A program made the position numbers and the translations under genes. The notes below the pieces were generated by a model that saw only the letters and a program-made list of their open reading frames with translations, ran no database searches and was not told the origin of the DNA. From Symbiodinium sp. CCMP2592 (taxonomy: Eukaryota; Sar; Dinophyceae; Suessiales; Symbiodiniaceae): a DNA stretch of 64,000 bases. Shown one piece after another: positions 17,402-26,095 of the stretch (its first letter is position 1; each line of letters opens with the position of its first letter). The DNA lies in assembly GCA_905221615.1 (NCBI GenBank), contig CAJNDT010005913.1, forward strand, positions 2,480,001 through 2,544,000, in the 5' to 3' direction.

Positions 17402-17710
17402 ATCGGTTCCTCCTTGGATCGGATCCTGACTCACATCATACCGATCGGACGCACCATCGGTGCTTGGATTGCATCGTTGGTCGGATTGGAAGTTCGAACA
17501 GTTCAAAAAAAGATGGCGGCTGCACGGGGTCTCGTCGCGCAGCCGCCGGGGAACGGTTCTGGAGTACAGAACCGGCGTCGTGGTCAAGTTGGTGAGCGTT
17601 CACATCTATATACGGACGCTCGATGTTGATGGTTGGGATTGTCCCTCCACCTCTTTCAACCGATCAGCAAAAAGCGGGTTGCAAAATTTCCGCTCCTGAT
17701 CCAGAAGAAA
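17402..17710. other. intergenic region with two hairpins
   Basis: A 309-base gap between the PDZ gene stop and the MoxR start. It holds the terminator at 17505-17547, an 8-bp perfect hairpin CGGTTCTG/CAGAACCG (17554-17574), and TATGAT on the minus strand (17435-17440), which would place the MoxR transcript start near 17428 with a 27-base leader. I see no gene in it. Confidence 0.5.
17505..17547 (-). terminator. rho-independent terminator downstream of PDZ gene
   Basis: A 9-bp perfect stem GGCGGCTGC/GCAGCCGCC (17515-17523 with 17539-17547), followed on the minus strand by AT then C and seven T. It lies about 165 bases beyond the stop of the PDZ gene. Confidence 0.75.
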
Positions 17711-19057
17711 TTAGTCCTCTTCCAAACGCTCGATGAGACGCTCCATGAGCGAGGTCAAGCTGTCCATACGCTCTTCCAGAGCACCTTCGAGCTCTTCAAG
17801 TCGGTCTTCAAGCTCCGCCATCCGATCATTGAGTTCTGTTTCAATCTCAGGCATCGCGGCATGAAGCTTGTCCTCGAGTTCATGGATGTGATTCTGGAGT
17901 CCTTCCGCGTGACGCTTGAGCAAGAGCTGCCCATCCTTGTATTCCATCGTCAGACGCTCGGCATTCCGCATCGCTTCCTCAGCTTTCCGCTGCATCTGCT
18001 CAGCGAAGAAGCGACGCTCTGCACGCTGAGCTTGATCCTCCGCTTGGACATGCAACTCGATCATGCCGTCCATGTCGCCTTCGTGGAATCGAGACCAGAG
18101 GTTTTCATGGAGTGATTCGCGGATCTGCTCTTCGATCTCGCGAAGCTTACTTTCTTCGATGCCCTCTGCACGGAGCGCTTCGATGATCTTGTCGTGAGTC
18201 TTGCGTTGTGTTTCTTTGCTGAAGAACTCTGCATTCCCTGGGAATGCGAAGTTCCCTTGATCATCACGCGTGACCCAAGTACCACCGACTCGTGGAGCAG
18301 AGGCATGCCCCAGCGCCTGCGCGTCGTAAGGGAGCAGCTTGGTATTAATCTTCATCTTCTCACCCTTGCGGAGCAAGACGATTTTGATTTCATCTCCTGG
18401 ATCTTTCTTGGACAACAGCTTGGTCAATCCCGATGGGGAGAGACCGTCGGAGCCGTTGATGGAGATGATGATGTCCTTGTCTTTGATCCCGGCTTTGTCG
18501 GCGCTGAGTCCCTTGATGACGCGCTCGACGAGGATCGCATCACCTGTAATTCCGAGGTGCTCGCGGAGCGAGTCGCTCGGCTCATCGGTGTAGATCCCGA
18601 GCATGACCTTGGGGTGTTCTTTCACCTCGGCGACGAATTGAGCGTTGCCCATGCCTTGTCCGACCCATTGCTGAATATTGCCATGATCGTCTTTGGCCAC
18701 GAAGATCGAGTGGTTCCCAGTATCATCGCCGAACCACACATTGTGGTTGCGATCAAGATTGAACTCGTGGAGTACTTTGCCGTCTTCAGAGAGGATGATG
18801 ACGACATTGTCTTTGTGTTTGAGTTGATTCTCAGGAACTTCTTTGCCGTCGAGTTTGATGATGAACTCGCCGCCGTCCATTTTGAGCTCGTAGGTGTGCT
18901 CTCCGTCAGCGACCTTCTCGACCCAAACAGTATGCTCGACATGCTCTTTCTCTTCATGCGGATGATCGACGCTCTCGACGACAAAGCCGTCAGCCGATGC
19001 GATCGCCAGTCCCGAGAGTCCGGCGAGCAGTGCGATGGTCAGTGGTGTTCGTTTCAT
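17711..19057 (-). CDS. exported PDZ-domain protein with long C-terminal coiled coil
   Basis: Signal peptide (residues 1-22), a His/Glu-rich stretch and beta-rich region (about 25-145), one PDZ domain (about 150-250; GIYTD, GLSADKAGIKDKDIIISINGS, GDEIKIVLLRKGEKM), then a long, highly charged helical region (about 280-448) with heptad-like Leu/Glu spacing. There is no protease domain, so it is not a complete DegS/HtrA. The strong GGAGG before ATG 19057 fixes the start. It lies 134 bases downstream of an ECF sigma/anti-sigma pair on the same strand, which suggests an envelope sensor or effector role; this is inference. Confidence 0.75.
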   Translation of the reverse strand: MKRTPLTIALLAGLSGLAIASADGFVVESVDHPHEEKEHVEHTVWVEKVADGEHTYELKMDGGEFIIKLDGKEVPENQLKHKDNVVIILSEDGKVLHEFNLDRNHNVWFGDDTGNHSIFVAKDDHGNIQQWVGQGMGNAQFVAEVKEHPKVMLGIYTDEPSDSLREHLGITGDAILVERVIKGLSADKAGIKDKDIIISINGSDGLSPSGLTKLLSKKDPGDEIKIVLLRKGEKMKINTKLLPYDAQALGHASAPRVGGTWVTRDDQGNFAFPGNAEFFSKETQRKTHDKIIEALRAEGIEESKLREIEEQIRESLHENLWSRFHEGDMDGMIELHVQAEDQAQRAERRFFAEQMQRKAEEAMRNAERLTMEYKDGQLLLKRHAEGLQNHIHELEDKLHAAMPEIETELNDRMAELEDRLEELEGALEERMDSLTSLMERLIERLEED

Positions 19058-19191
19058 TGGGATGCCTCCGTGATGGCCATATGCCGTGGTAAGTACTGGT
19101 TCTGGTTCATCCCAAGCAAGTGCGACTCGGGACGCTTACTCTGATGCGCGTGATTCGTAAATCCGTCACGGCATCGAGGAAATTCATCGAT

Positions 19192-19881
19192 TTAGAACGC
19201 GCTGCCTCGCTTGAGGGTCTTGAGATCAACAGGGACCACAACAGGGTTTCCGAACTCGTCCACCGCTTCGCGGAACGCTTGGTTTAGGACTCTCCGCTCG
19301 ATGACCTGACGCAGGTAGATGACCTCGACAGTCCCATCCACGAGCGGGCGTGTCTCGACCACCACATGGTCCGGCATCTCCCCCACCACCTTGCCGTCCG
19401 CTTGTCCGGCTTGCAGGTACTGGTTGAACGCTTGCTCAGGATCTGCCGCATTGAGTGGTACCATGCTCCCTGTTTGTGGATTGGTTCCGAGCGGGTTGTT
19501 TGTTTGGTTCATCGAGAAGGTGCCTGTAAACCAGCCGAGCATCAGGACGGCGGCGACGGCCCAACCACCCCAACGAGCCGCGGCGTTGACGCGCGACTCG
19601 AACACGATCGGAGATCCCGATCCTCCAGGGAGATTCACACCATCAGCGATGCTTGATGCCGCGTGCATGACCTCGCACAGCGCTTCATGCTCACGCTGCG
19701 CATCGCTCAGGTCGTTCCAGACCTCTGCATCGGTCGATGCGAGGATACGGAACGAGGACCAGTCCTCGGCGCTCGCGGAGCCGTCGATCACGCGCGAGAT
19801 CAGCAGATCACGCAGATGTGCGGAGTTCTCGCTCTTCCATTCGCTGGATGGGTTGTTGGTGTTGTCATTGTTCGTATCCAT
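19192..19881 (-). CDS. probable membrane-bound anti-sigma factor
   Basis: 229 residues. An acidic/polar cytoplasmic part (residues 1-100) with SAHLRDLLISRVIDGSAS and an REHEALCE segment precedes one transmembrane helix (WAVAAVLMLGWFTGTF, about 106-122), and about 105 residues follow outside. ATG 19881 overlaps the sigma-factor stop by one base (TGATG), and GGAGGT lies upstream, so the two are translationally coupled. The topology and coupling to a sigma gene are typical of anti-sigma factors; there is no recognisable zinc motif (HxxxCxxC), so the assignment rests on context. Confidence 0.65.
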   Translation of the reverse strand: MDTNNDNTNNPSSEWKSENSAHLRDLLISRVIDGSASAEDWSSFRILASTDAEVWNDLSDAQREHEALCEVMHAASSIADGVNLPGGSGSPIVFESRVNAAARWGGWAVAAVLMLGWFTGTFSMNQTNNPLGTNPQTGSMVPLNAADPEQAFNQYLQAGQADGKVVGEMPDHVVVETRPLVDGTVEVIYLRQVIERRVLNQAFREAVDEFGNPVVVPVDLKTLKRGSAF

Positions 19882-20570
19882 CAAGCACCTCCGACGCGCA
19901 CGGCGCGTGTGTCTTGTGATTGCTTTGCTTCGAGCTGCTTGGATTGAAGGTCCAGCGTTTCTCGGAGCATTCGTCTTCCTCGCGCGATGCGCGTCTCAAC
20001 GGTTGTTTCTGGGAGCGAGAGCACCTCGGCGATCTGCTTGTAGCTCATCGACTGCTGACAGCGCATGAGCACGGGCTCCCTGTATTTCTCCGGAAGACTC
20101 AGCGCCGCGTCGAGCACGCGCTTCGCGTCTTCCGAGAGCTGCATCGATCCGATCGAGTCGGATTCGTTCTTTCCTCGACCGACGAGCCGGAGCATGCCGG
20201 CGCGTTTGCGCGATGCCTTGCGTCCCTGCTCGCGAGCGATGTTGATCGTCACGGTTCTGAGCCAAGGCTTGAACAGCGCCGGATCACGCACCTCGTGCAC
20301 TTTCCGGCAGACCTGGAGCGCGACGATCTGAAGTAAGTCCTCCAGATCCGCTTCGCGGGGTTTGTGCGCCATCAGGATCACCGCGACCCATCGGCGCACG
20401 CCGACCCAGACCTGGGACAGCGCCTCGGCGTGCCCCTCGATCGCTTGCTCGATCGGTAGTGTCTGTTCCCATCGTTCACTCAAGACCCGGATCCCCTGCT
20501 CATTCGTCTGGCTTGATTCCTTCAACTGCTTGTCCACAACACGGATGCGCCGCTCTGGAGCTCCTGTCAC
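19881..20570 (-). CDS. ECF-type sigma-70 family sigma factor
   Basis: Extracytoplasmic-function sigma factor. Region 2 covers about residues 50-120 (DLEDLLQIVALQVCRK...FKPWLRTVTINIAREQ). A basic linker follows, then region 4 (about 165-215; LPEKYREPVLMRCQQSMSYKQIAEVLSLPETTVETRIARGRRML) with a clear helix-turn-helix. The first 40 residues are an extra N-terminal stretch. The start is GTG 20570; no ribosome site or -10 box is clear there, so a start further in is possible. First gene of the sigma/anti-sigma pair, with the PDZ protein downstream. Confidence 0.85.
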   Translation of the reverse strand: MTGAPERRIRVVDKQLKESSQTNEQGIRVLSERWEQTLPIEQAIEGHAEALSQVWVGVRRWVAVILMAHKPREADLEDLLQIVALQVCRKVHEVRDPALFKPWLRTVTINIAREQGRKASRKRAGMLRLVGRGKNESDSIGSMQLSEDAKRVLDAALSLPEKYREPVLMRCQQSMSYKQIAEVLSLPETTVETRIARGRRMLRETLDLQSKQLEAKQSQDTRAVRVGGA

Positions 20571-20602
20571 GATCTGGACGCATTGGGACCACTATTCGTC
20601 AG

Positions 20603-20619
20603 ATTTGCACTTCGCAAAT
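20603..20619. repeat. inverted repeat between divergent sigma factor and tatC genes
   Basis: ATTTGC-ACTTC-GCAAAT, a perfect 6-bp inverted repeat in the 112-base gap shared by the two divergent genes. It could be an operator or a short hairpin near the 5' end of either transcript. Confidence 0.3.
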
Positions 20620-20682
20620 GCTTGTGATGCGTGCAGTTCCCATAAGTATTACTGGTCAGATGCCCCCTAGAGTTGCACGCTC

Positions 20683-21759
20683 ATGAGCGACGACGCATCA
20701 CAATCCCGATTTCCGGCTCGAAACAGCGGTTCTCAAGCTTCTCAGCTGCCTGGGAGGATCGAGCACGATCCGCACACGATGTCGCTCGGAGATCACCTCG
20801 AGGACCTCCGTAAGCGGATTTTCTTCGCGCTCATCGGGATCATCCCGATCTTTGTGATCGCGTTCGCATCGGGACGCTACTTATTGGACCTGCTGATCCG
20901 TCCCGCTCGGCGCAAGCTTCTCGACGGCGGACAAGGCTCATCGCTGCTCGCGACCGGACCCTTTGAGACCTTCGGGACTGTCGTGCACCTCGCGGTGGTC
21001 GTGACGCTGCTGCTGGGATCACCTTGGATTCTGTACCATTTGTGGAAGTTTGTGTCGCCAGGACTCTACAAGCACGAGCGGCGCGTGGTGCATCTGCTGA
21101 TCCCGTTCTCTGGACTGCTGACTGTGCTCAGTATTCTGTTTTTGTACTTTGTGATCCTACCTGTGATACTCGCGTTCTTTATCGGATACGCGTCTCAGGT
21201 TTCTGGTCAGGATGTTGTCCCAACAGCGCCGCTCGCGGAGGGGATCGTGCTCCCAACGATTCCTGTACTCGAAGCGGATCCAGTCTCGCCGGCTCTAGGG
21301 AGCACATGGATCAATGAATCGATGATGCAGCAGCGTGTCGTCATCGGGATCGATCCGAGTGATCAATCTCCGATCATCCGCGCGATCCAGCTCACGACGG
21401 ATATCGGGATCATCCAGCAGTATCGCATCAGCGAGTACATCAAGACGGTGCTCAACATGGGACTCGCGTTCGGGATCGCGTTCCAGACGCCTGTCGTCGT
21501 GGTGATGCTCGGATGGGTCGGCATCCTCGATCCCTACGCGATGGGACGCTTCCGCAAGCACGCGATCGCGATCTGCGCGATCCTCGGCGCGTTCCTGACG
21601 CCTGCGGATCCGCTCTCGATGATCCTGCTCGCGGGTCCGTTGTACGCGTTGTACGAGCTCGGCCTGTTCATTGTCAAGGTACTCCCCTTGTCGAAAGTCA
21701 TCGGCGATGTCCGCGAGGATCAGGACCAAGACGCGATCACGCCTCCACATGAGAGATAG
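20683..21759 (+). CDS. tatC: Sec-independent translocase subunit TatC, enlarged
   Basis: Twin-arginine signal receptor of the Tat export system. The N-terminal signature SLGDHLEDLRKRI and six transmembrane helices are recognisable, with the conserved FVSPGLYKHERR loop and the late TPADPLSMILLAGPLYALYELG. At 358 residues it is about 100 longer than usual: a 35-residue N-terminal tail and an insertion of about 85 residues in a periplasmic loop (about residues 165-250, ending QQYRISEYI). TAGAGT nine bases before ATG 20683 may be its -10 box, giving a leader of only a few bases. No tatA is in the window. Confidence 0.88.
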   Translation: MSDDASQSRFPARNSGSQASQLPGRIEHDPHTMSLGDHLEDLRKRIFFALIGIIPIFVIAFASGRYLLDLLIRPARRKLLDGGQGSSLLATGPFETFGTVVHLAVVVTLLLGSPWILYHLWKFVSPGLYKHERRVVHLLIPFSGLLTVLSILFLYFVILPVILAFFIGYASQVSGQDVVPTAPLAEGIVLPTIPVLEADPVSPALGSTWINESMMQQRVVIGIDPSDQSPIIRAIQLTTDIGIIQQYRISEYIKTVLNMGLAFGIAFQTPVVVVMLGWVGILDPYAMGRFRKHAIAICAILGAFLTPADPLSMILLAGPLYALYELGLFIVKVLPLSKVIGDVREDQDQDAITPPHER

Positions 21760-21769
21760 ATCAGCAGAC

Positions 21770-22249
21770 ATGAGCACGACTGAATCGACTCCAACTGAAC
21801 TGGATCTGCGGATGATGCGCCGAGCGTTGGAGCTCGCGGATCAAGCGCAGCAGATTGGAGAGGTCCCAGTCGGAGCGGTGGTCTACGAAACAGACACCGG
21901 AACCATCCTCGGCGAGGGATCCAACACACGCGAGTGTGACAAGAACCCTTCAGGACACGCGGAGTTCACCGCGATCCTCAACGCGTGCAAATCGATCGAC
22001 GACTGGCGCCTGAATCACTGCACGCTCGTGGTTACGCTTGAGCCGTGTCCGATGTGTGCTGGATTGATTGTCAACGCGCGTGTGGGACGAGTGATCTATG
22101 GCGCGGATGATCCCAAAGCGGGAGCCGTGCGTTCGCTGTACAACCTCTGCGATGACGAGCGTCTGAACCATCGCTCAGACATCATCGCCGGAGTCATGGC
22201 TCAGGAATCCTCCGAAGTGCTCAAAGCGTTCTTCAAGCGTCTGAGGTAG
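21770..22249 (+). CDS. tadA: tRNA adenosine(34) deaminase
   Basis: Zinc deaminase that converts A34 to inosine in tRNA-Arg(ACG). The catalytic HAE (about residue 62) and the zinc motif PCPMCAG (about residues 93-99) are present, with the C-terminal SSEVLKAFFKRLR. 159 residues is normal. The start ATG 21770 lies ten bases after the tatC stop, so the two are probably co-transcribed. The open frame reaches further upstream into tatC in another frame but lacks support there. Confidence 0.88.
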   Translation: MSTTESTPTELDLRMMRRALELADQAQQIGEVPVGAVVYETDTGTILGEGSNTRECDKNPSGHAEFTAILNACKSIDDWRLNHCTLVVTLEPCPMCAGLIVNARVGRVIYGADDPKAGAVRSLYNLCDDERLNHRSDIIAGVMAQESSEVLKAFFKRLR

Positions 22250-22698
22250 GTTGGAGGGGACGCACGCGATCAGGACTGACCTATCTGGATCATCGAAGAT
22301 ACCTTCAGATTCCAGATGGATCACTCCATTGGGTTATCCCACAGTTGCCCACACTCATGTGGAGTGCTCACACGATCTTGACACTTATGCTTCTTGGAAG
22401 TCTCTTCTCTTCACCCTCAATTGAATAAGAATTCAGTGGTGGTGGTAATTAGAGCGCCCAAATAGTGAATAAGCAGCGTTCGCTACGCTTTAAGACCAGC
22501 CTACTAATGGGTTTACGGACAAATAAACGGATCTCAGAAGCTGTCGGTTGTCTGTCAACAATTGGACATAGCGCTCGATCAATCTGAGCCTGCTTGGAGT
22601 GGCGCTGTGACAATTGTGAAGATCACAGCGCGCATCGGAGCGCAATTCCGCGCTTATCCACGGCTTATCCCCAGAGTTGGTGACAATTGAAAGTGCGT
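22250..22698. other. candidate replication origin (oriC) next to dnaA
   Basis: A 449-base gene-free region directly 3' of dnaA. It contains two tandem DnaA-box-like 9-mers, TTATCCACG (22654-22662) and TTATCCCCA (22665-22673). There is a reverse box AGTGAATAA at 22464-22472 (TTATTCACT on the other strand, 8 of 9 to TTATNCACA), and an imperfect TTATCCCACA at 22334. It also has a 9-bp perfect inverted repeat GCGCTGTGA/TCACAGCGC (22602-22610 with 22623-22631) and three copies of ACAATTG (22558, 22610, 22683). The stretch 22430-22540 is AT-richer than its flanks. The evidence fits an oriC but does not prove it. Confidence 0.45.
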
Positions 22699-24207
22699 TT
22701 ATGAGCCGGAACCGACACGCAGTCGTGACTCGATCGCGAGCACATCGCTGTGGAGCGATTCGTCATCTTTGGATTTCGAAGTGATCGTGCGCACGGCATG
22801 CATGACCGTGGTGTGGTCGCGTCCCCCAAAGTGGGCACCGACTTCTTCCAAGGAATGCCGCGTGTATTTGCGTGAGAGGTACATCCCGACCTGTCGTGGG
22901 AGCGCGATGGACTTGTGACGGCGCTTGCCGAGGATCTCTGTGCGTTTGACGGAGTAGTACCCTGAAATTTCGGAGATGATCCGATCGATTGTGGGACCCG
23001 TGCCTTGGGCGCTCACAGCCGCGGCGAACTCTTCTCCGAGTGCATCCCGCGCCATATCGAGATCGATGTCGCGTTTCTCGACATTCGCGTAGATCTGGAG
23101 CTTGGTGATCGCGCCCTCGAGTTCGCGGATGTTGGTGTCGATGTAGTGCGCGATCTCCGTCACGACGGGCTCTGGGAGCTTGATTCCGCGAGCATCTGCT
23201 TTGCGTTTGAGGATCTCGATCCGAGTCTCGAATCCCGGCTTCTCGACCTTCGCGACCAATCCCCACATGAATCGTGAGACCAGTCGTTCTTCCAGATCAG
23301 GGATCTCCTCAGGAGGCGCATCGGACGATAAGATGATCTGTTTGTTCGCTTGGTACAGCGCGTTGAAGGTGTGGAAGAACTCTTCCTGCGTGCGATCGCG
23401 CTTCGCGAGGAAGTGGATGTCGTCGATGACGAGCAGGTCCACATCGCGGAAGGTGTGCCGGAATTCGGCCATCTTCCCAGACTGCACAGCACTCATGAAC
23501 TGGGTCATGAATCCATCGCACGATACATAGTGTAGATTGATCCCAGGATTCTCTTGCGTGATGCGTAAGCAGATCGCTTGGAGCAGGTGGGTCTTTCCCA
23601 GTCCGACTCCGCCGTGGATGAAGAGTGGGTTGTACGCGAATCCTGGGTTTTCAGCGACAGCGACGGACGCGGCATGCGCGAGTCGGTTGTTGGGTCCGAT
23701 GACAAACTCGTTGAAGCCGTAATCCGGATTGATCGGGAGCGCGCCGCTCGAATCGAGTCTTGAGCGTTCGGAGCTCGCGTGGACGATCGGGGTCGCGCCG
23801 AGGCTTTGCGAGTCTTTGAGCTCTTGATCGGAGAGTCCTGCTTCATCAGACCAGATCGACGATCCGCTCGGTGCTGCTGCAGGAGTTGGAGCCGCGGCTT
23901 TTTTGGTCTCGGCGCGTTTGGTAGTGGTGATCGGGGATTCCCACTCATCGTTTGGGCCGAGGAATCGGATCGCGAGGAGCTGTCCTGTGGTTTCTCCCAG
24001 CGCATCGTTGAACGCTTCGAGACAGGTGCGTCGCAGATAATCGCGGTGCATATCGCTCTGAGCGCGTACGCCGAAGGATCCCGACGCGACCCCGAGCGGT
24101 TCGAGTTCCTCGAACCACTTGCGCGTGTGCTCTGGATGATTCAGCTTCACCTTGACAAGCACATCGTCGAGAACGCTGCGGTCATGCTGACGGTCCTGGA
24201 TTCCCAT
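22699..24207 (-). CDS. dnaA: chromosomal replication initiator DnaA
   Basis: Initiator ATPase that binds DnaA boxes and opens oriC. Domain I (about residues 1-90), an Ala/Pro/Ser-rich domain II linker (about 100-150), the AAA+ domain III with Walker A GGVGLGKTH and Walker B LLVIDDIHFL, and domain IV with the signature HFGGRDHTTVMHA are all present. 502 residues, slightly long. ATG 24207 lacks a clear Shine-Dalgarno sequence. The candidate origin lies immediately downstream. Divergent from the Sua5-like fusion gene across a 271-base gap in which I could not pick the dnaA promoter. Confidence 0.95.
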   Translation of the reverse strand: MGIQDRQHDRSVLDDVLVKVKLNHPEHTRKWFEELEPLGVASGSFGVRAQSDMHRDYLRRTCLEAFNDALGETTGQLLAIRFLGPNDEWESPITTTKRAETKKAAAPTPAAAPSGSSIWSDEAGLSDQELKDSQSLGATPIVHASSERSRLDSSGALPINPDYGFNEFVIGPNNRLAHAASVAVAENPGFAYNPLFIHGGVGLGKTHLLQAICLRITQENPGINLHYVSCDGFMTQFMSAVQSGKMAEFRHTFRDVDLLVIDDIHFLAKRDRTQEEFFHTFNALYQANKQIILSSDAPPEEIPDLEERLVSRFMWGLVAKVEKPGFETRIEILKRKADARGIKLPEPVVTEIAHYIDTNIRELEGAITKLQIYANVEKRDIDLDMARDALGEEFAAAVSAQGTGPTIDRIISEISGYYSVKRTEILGKRRHKSIALPRQVGMYLSRKYTRHSLEEVGAHFGGRDHTTVMHAVRTITSKSKDDESLHSDVLAIESRLRVGSGS

Positions 24208-24466
24208 CGTGGGTAAAGTCCTTACTGTGCGCTGCGAGTTGCTGTTGCCCCGCCGGGATGTATGTGTTGCTCTTCGTAAAGAAGTCCAAACGCATAAAAA
24301 CCGGCAACCCCTACCGTACTAAGGACAGCATGGATTTGTCAACCTTCTCGTACAAAGACGGATGCGGTTGATGAAGAAATTTACCAAAGGACACACTGCG
24401 GCTTCTCTGGAGGCATCATGTTGACTCTGCTCCGAAAGCACATGCGCCAAGATTGAACGATGACGC

Positions 24467-24472
24467 TATTGT
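24467..24472 (+). promoter_or_regulatory. -10 box for leaderless fusion gene
   Basis: TATTGT ends six bases before ATG 24479, with no Shine-Dalgarno sequence between. Confidence 0.4.
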
Positions 24473-24478
24473 GTGTGT

Positions 24479-25621
24479 ATGCCTGACCTTGGAGTCCGAC
24501 TCGCGAACATGAATCCTGAGGAGCGTGCTCAACTTATCGAGCGTGCCGCTGATGCACTGGTGAAGCATGAGTGCGTCGTGCTCCCTACAGACACGCTGTA
24601 CGGCTTGTTCACGCGCGCCGATGAGCAAGGATCTCAACTCCTGGATCAAATCACAGGAAATCCAGAAGTCTTGGATGATCCAAAGATGACACTGCATCTT
24701 GCGGATCTTGAACAAATCATCGAACATCTAGTGCTTGATTCACCGACGACCAAACGCTTGGTGCACACACTCCTGCCGGGTCCGACTCGCATCGTCATCG
24801 AGCAGACGAACGATGCGATTGATCGTGTCTGTGAAGCGCTGTCGATCCCACGCGGCATCATCGATGATGGTCGTCACATCGCGCTTCGGATTCCCGATCA
24901 TCCCACATGTCGACAAATCTTGCGCCACACAGGTATTGCGTGCGTCGCGCGCCGTTTGGGGGCCGCGGTTTGGGCGCAGGGAGAAGATCCTGGAACAGAC
25001 ATCAGCGCCGTTCCCGATAGTCCGAGCGACACACAAGCGGAATTCCCGACACTCGTGGTCGATGATGGACAGACGCTGCATCAGCAACATTCCACGACAG
25101 TTCGACTGACTATGGACGGGCGGATCGATGTTTCATCGAGCGGCGTGCTGAGCGAACGCGAGGTGCTCTCGAATCTTGAGCGGCGCATCCTGTTTGTGTG
25201 CACTGGAAACACTTGCCGGAGTCCGATGGCAGAAGTCATCGCGCGGGATCTGGTCGAGAAACAGAAACCAAGCGGGATCACAACGATCATCCAGAGCGCC
25301 GGCGTCGCGGCTGGCAGCGGCATGGGCGCGACACGAGAAGCCATCGAGGTCGTTCACGCGATGGGTCTGGACCTGACTACACACCAGTCCAAACCCATCA
25401 CACTTGAGATGATCGATCAAGCGGAGGTCATTTACACGATGACCCCAACGCACGCGCAAGCCGTGATGACCATGGCTCCGAACTCAGTACACAAAGTCTT
25501 TGTCCTCGACGAGCACGAGGGGGTTCCCGATCCGATCGGGCAAGGCATCGAAGTTTACCAACACACCGCAGATCGACTCAAAGAGCTGATCGAGCGCCGA
25601 TTCGAGGAAATCAACGCATGA
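24479..25621 (+). CDS. fusion: degenerate Sua5/YrdC-like domain + low-MW (arginine-type) phosphatase
   Basis: Residues 1-225 resemble Sua5/TsaC (threonylcarbamoyl-AMP synthase): VVLPTDTLYGLF, LLPGPTRIVIEQ, ALRIPDHP and a late STTVRL. The KxR motif that follows the first strands is replaced by TGNP (59-62) and the S-x-x-N motif by ARRLGA (157-162), so this half is probably not an active TsaC. Residues 236-380 are a low-molecular-weight protein phosphatase with the P-loop CTGNTCRS (Cys241, Arg247) and a late DP (VPDPIG). Thr245 occupies the position that distinguishes the arginine phosphatase YwlE from tyrosine phosphatases (usually Ile). The stop overlaps the rpiB start by four bases. In Bacillus the separate genes ywlC, ywlE and ywlF (rpiB) stand in this same order. 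Confidence 0.8.
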   Translation: MPDLGVRLANMNPEERAQLIERAADALVKHECVVLPTDTLYGLFTRADEQGSQLLDQITGNPEVLDDPKMTLHLADLEQIIEHLVLDSPTTKRLVHTLLPGPTRIVIEQTNDAIDRVCEALSIPRGIIDDGRHIALRIPDHPTCRQILRHTGIACVARRLGAAVWAQGEDPGTDISAVPDSPSDTQAEFPTLVVDDGQTLHQQHSTTVRLTMDGRIDVSSSGVLSEREVLSNLERRILFVCTGNTCRSPMAEVIARDLVEKQKPSGITTIIQSAGVAAGSGMGATREAIEVVHAMGLDLTTHQSKPITLEMIDQAEVIYTMTPTHAQAVMTMAPNSVHKVFVLDEHEGVPDPIGQGIEVYQHTADRLKELIERRFEEINA

Positions 25622-26094
25622 GCACGCAGTACAAGATCGCGATCGGTTCGGACCATCGAGGGAACTCAGCCGCGAACCAGATCCTCGAGACGATCAAAAA
25701 CCTCGGACACGACGCGTGGATCGTTGGGGACTGTGACGAGCAGCCTTGCGATTACCCTGAAAAAGCATGGCAGGTCGGTCACGAAGTCACCTCAGGGAAA
25801 GCGGATCGTGGTGTGCTGATTTGCGGCACAGGGATTGGGATGTCCATCGCCGCCAACAAGATCGATGGATTGCGTGCGGCGTTGTGTCATGATGAACTGA
25901 CCGCACAACTCTCACGCTCGCACAATGATGCGAACATCCTGTGTCTTTCCGCGGATTTGCTCGGCGCGAGACTGATGGACAAAATCATCGAGGTCTGGAT
26001 CAAAACACCGTTCGATGGAGGTCGCCACGAACGACGCGTTAACAAGATCGGGATGATCGAGCAGGGCGCGAATCCTTCTGAAGCACCTGTGTAA
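25618..26094 (+). CDS. rpiB: ribose-5-phosphate isomerase B
   Basis: RpiB/LacAB-family sugar-phosphate isomerase (ribose 5-phosphate to ribulose 5-phosphate). Family motifs: IAIGSDHRG at the N-terminus, the Cys-containing loop LICGTGIGMSIAANK, CHDELTAQLSRSHNDANILCL and the final RHERRVNKI. 158 residues is typical. ATG 25618 overlaps the preceding gene (ATGA), so it is the second gene of that operon. Confidence 0.9.
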   Translation: MSTQYKIAIGSDHRGNSAANQILETIKNLGHDAWIVGDCDEQPCDYPEKAWQVGHEVTSGKADRGVLICGTGIGMSIAANKIDGLRAALCHDELTAQLSRSHNDANILCLSADLLGARLMDKIIEVWIKTPFDGGRHERRVNKIGMIEQGANPSEAPV

Positions 26095-26095
26095 G

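Noticed and set aside
18194..19144. 316-codon plus-strand open frame over the PDZ gene
   Set aside because: Shadow of the PDZ protein, which has a signal peptide, PDZ motifs and a strong ribosome site.
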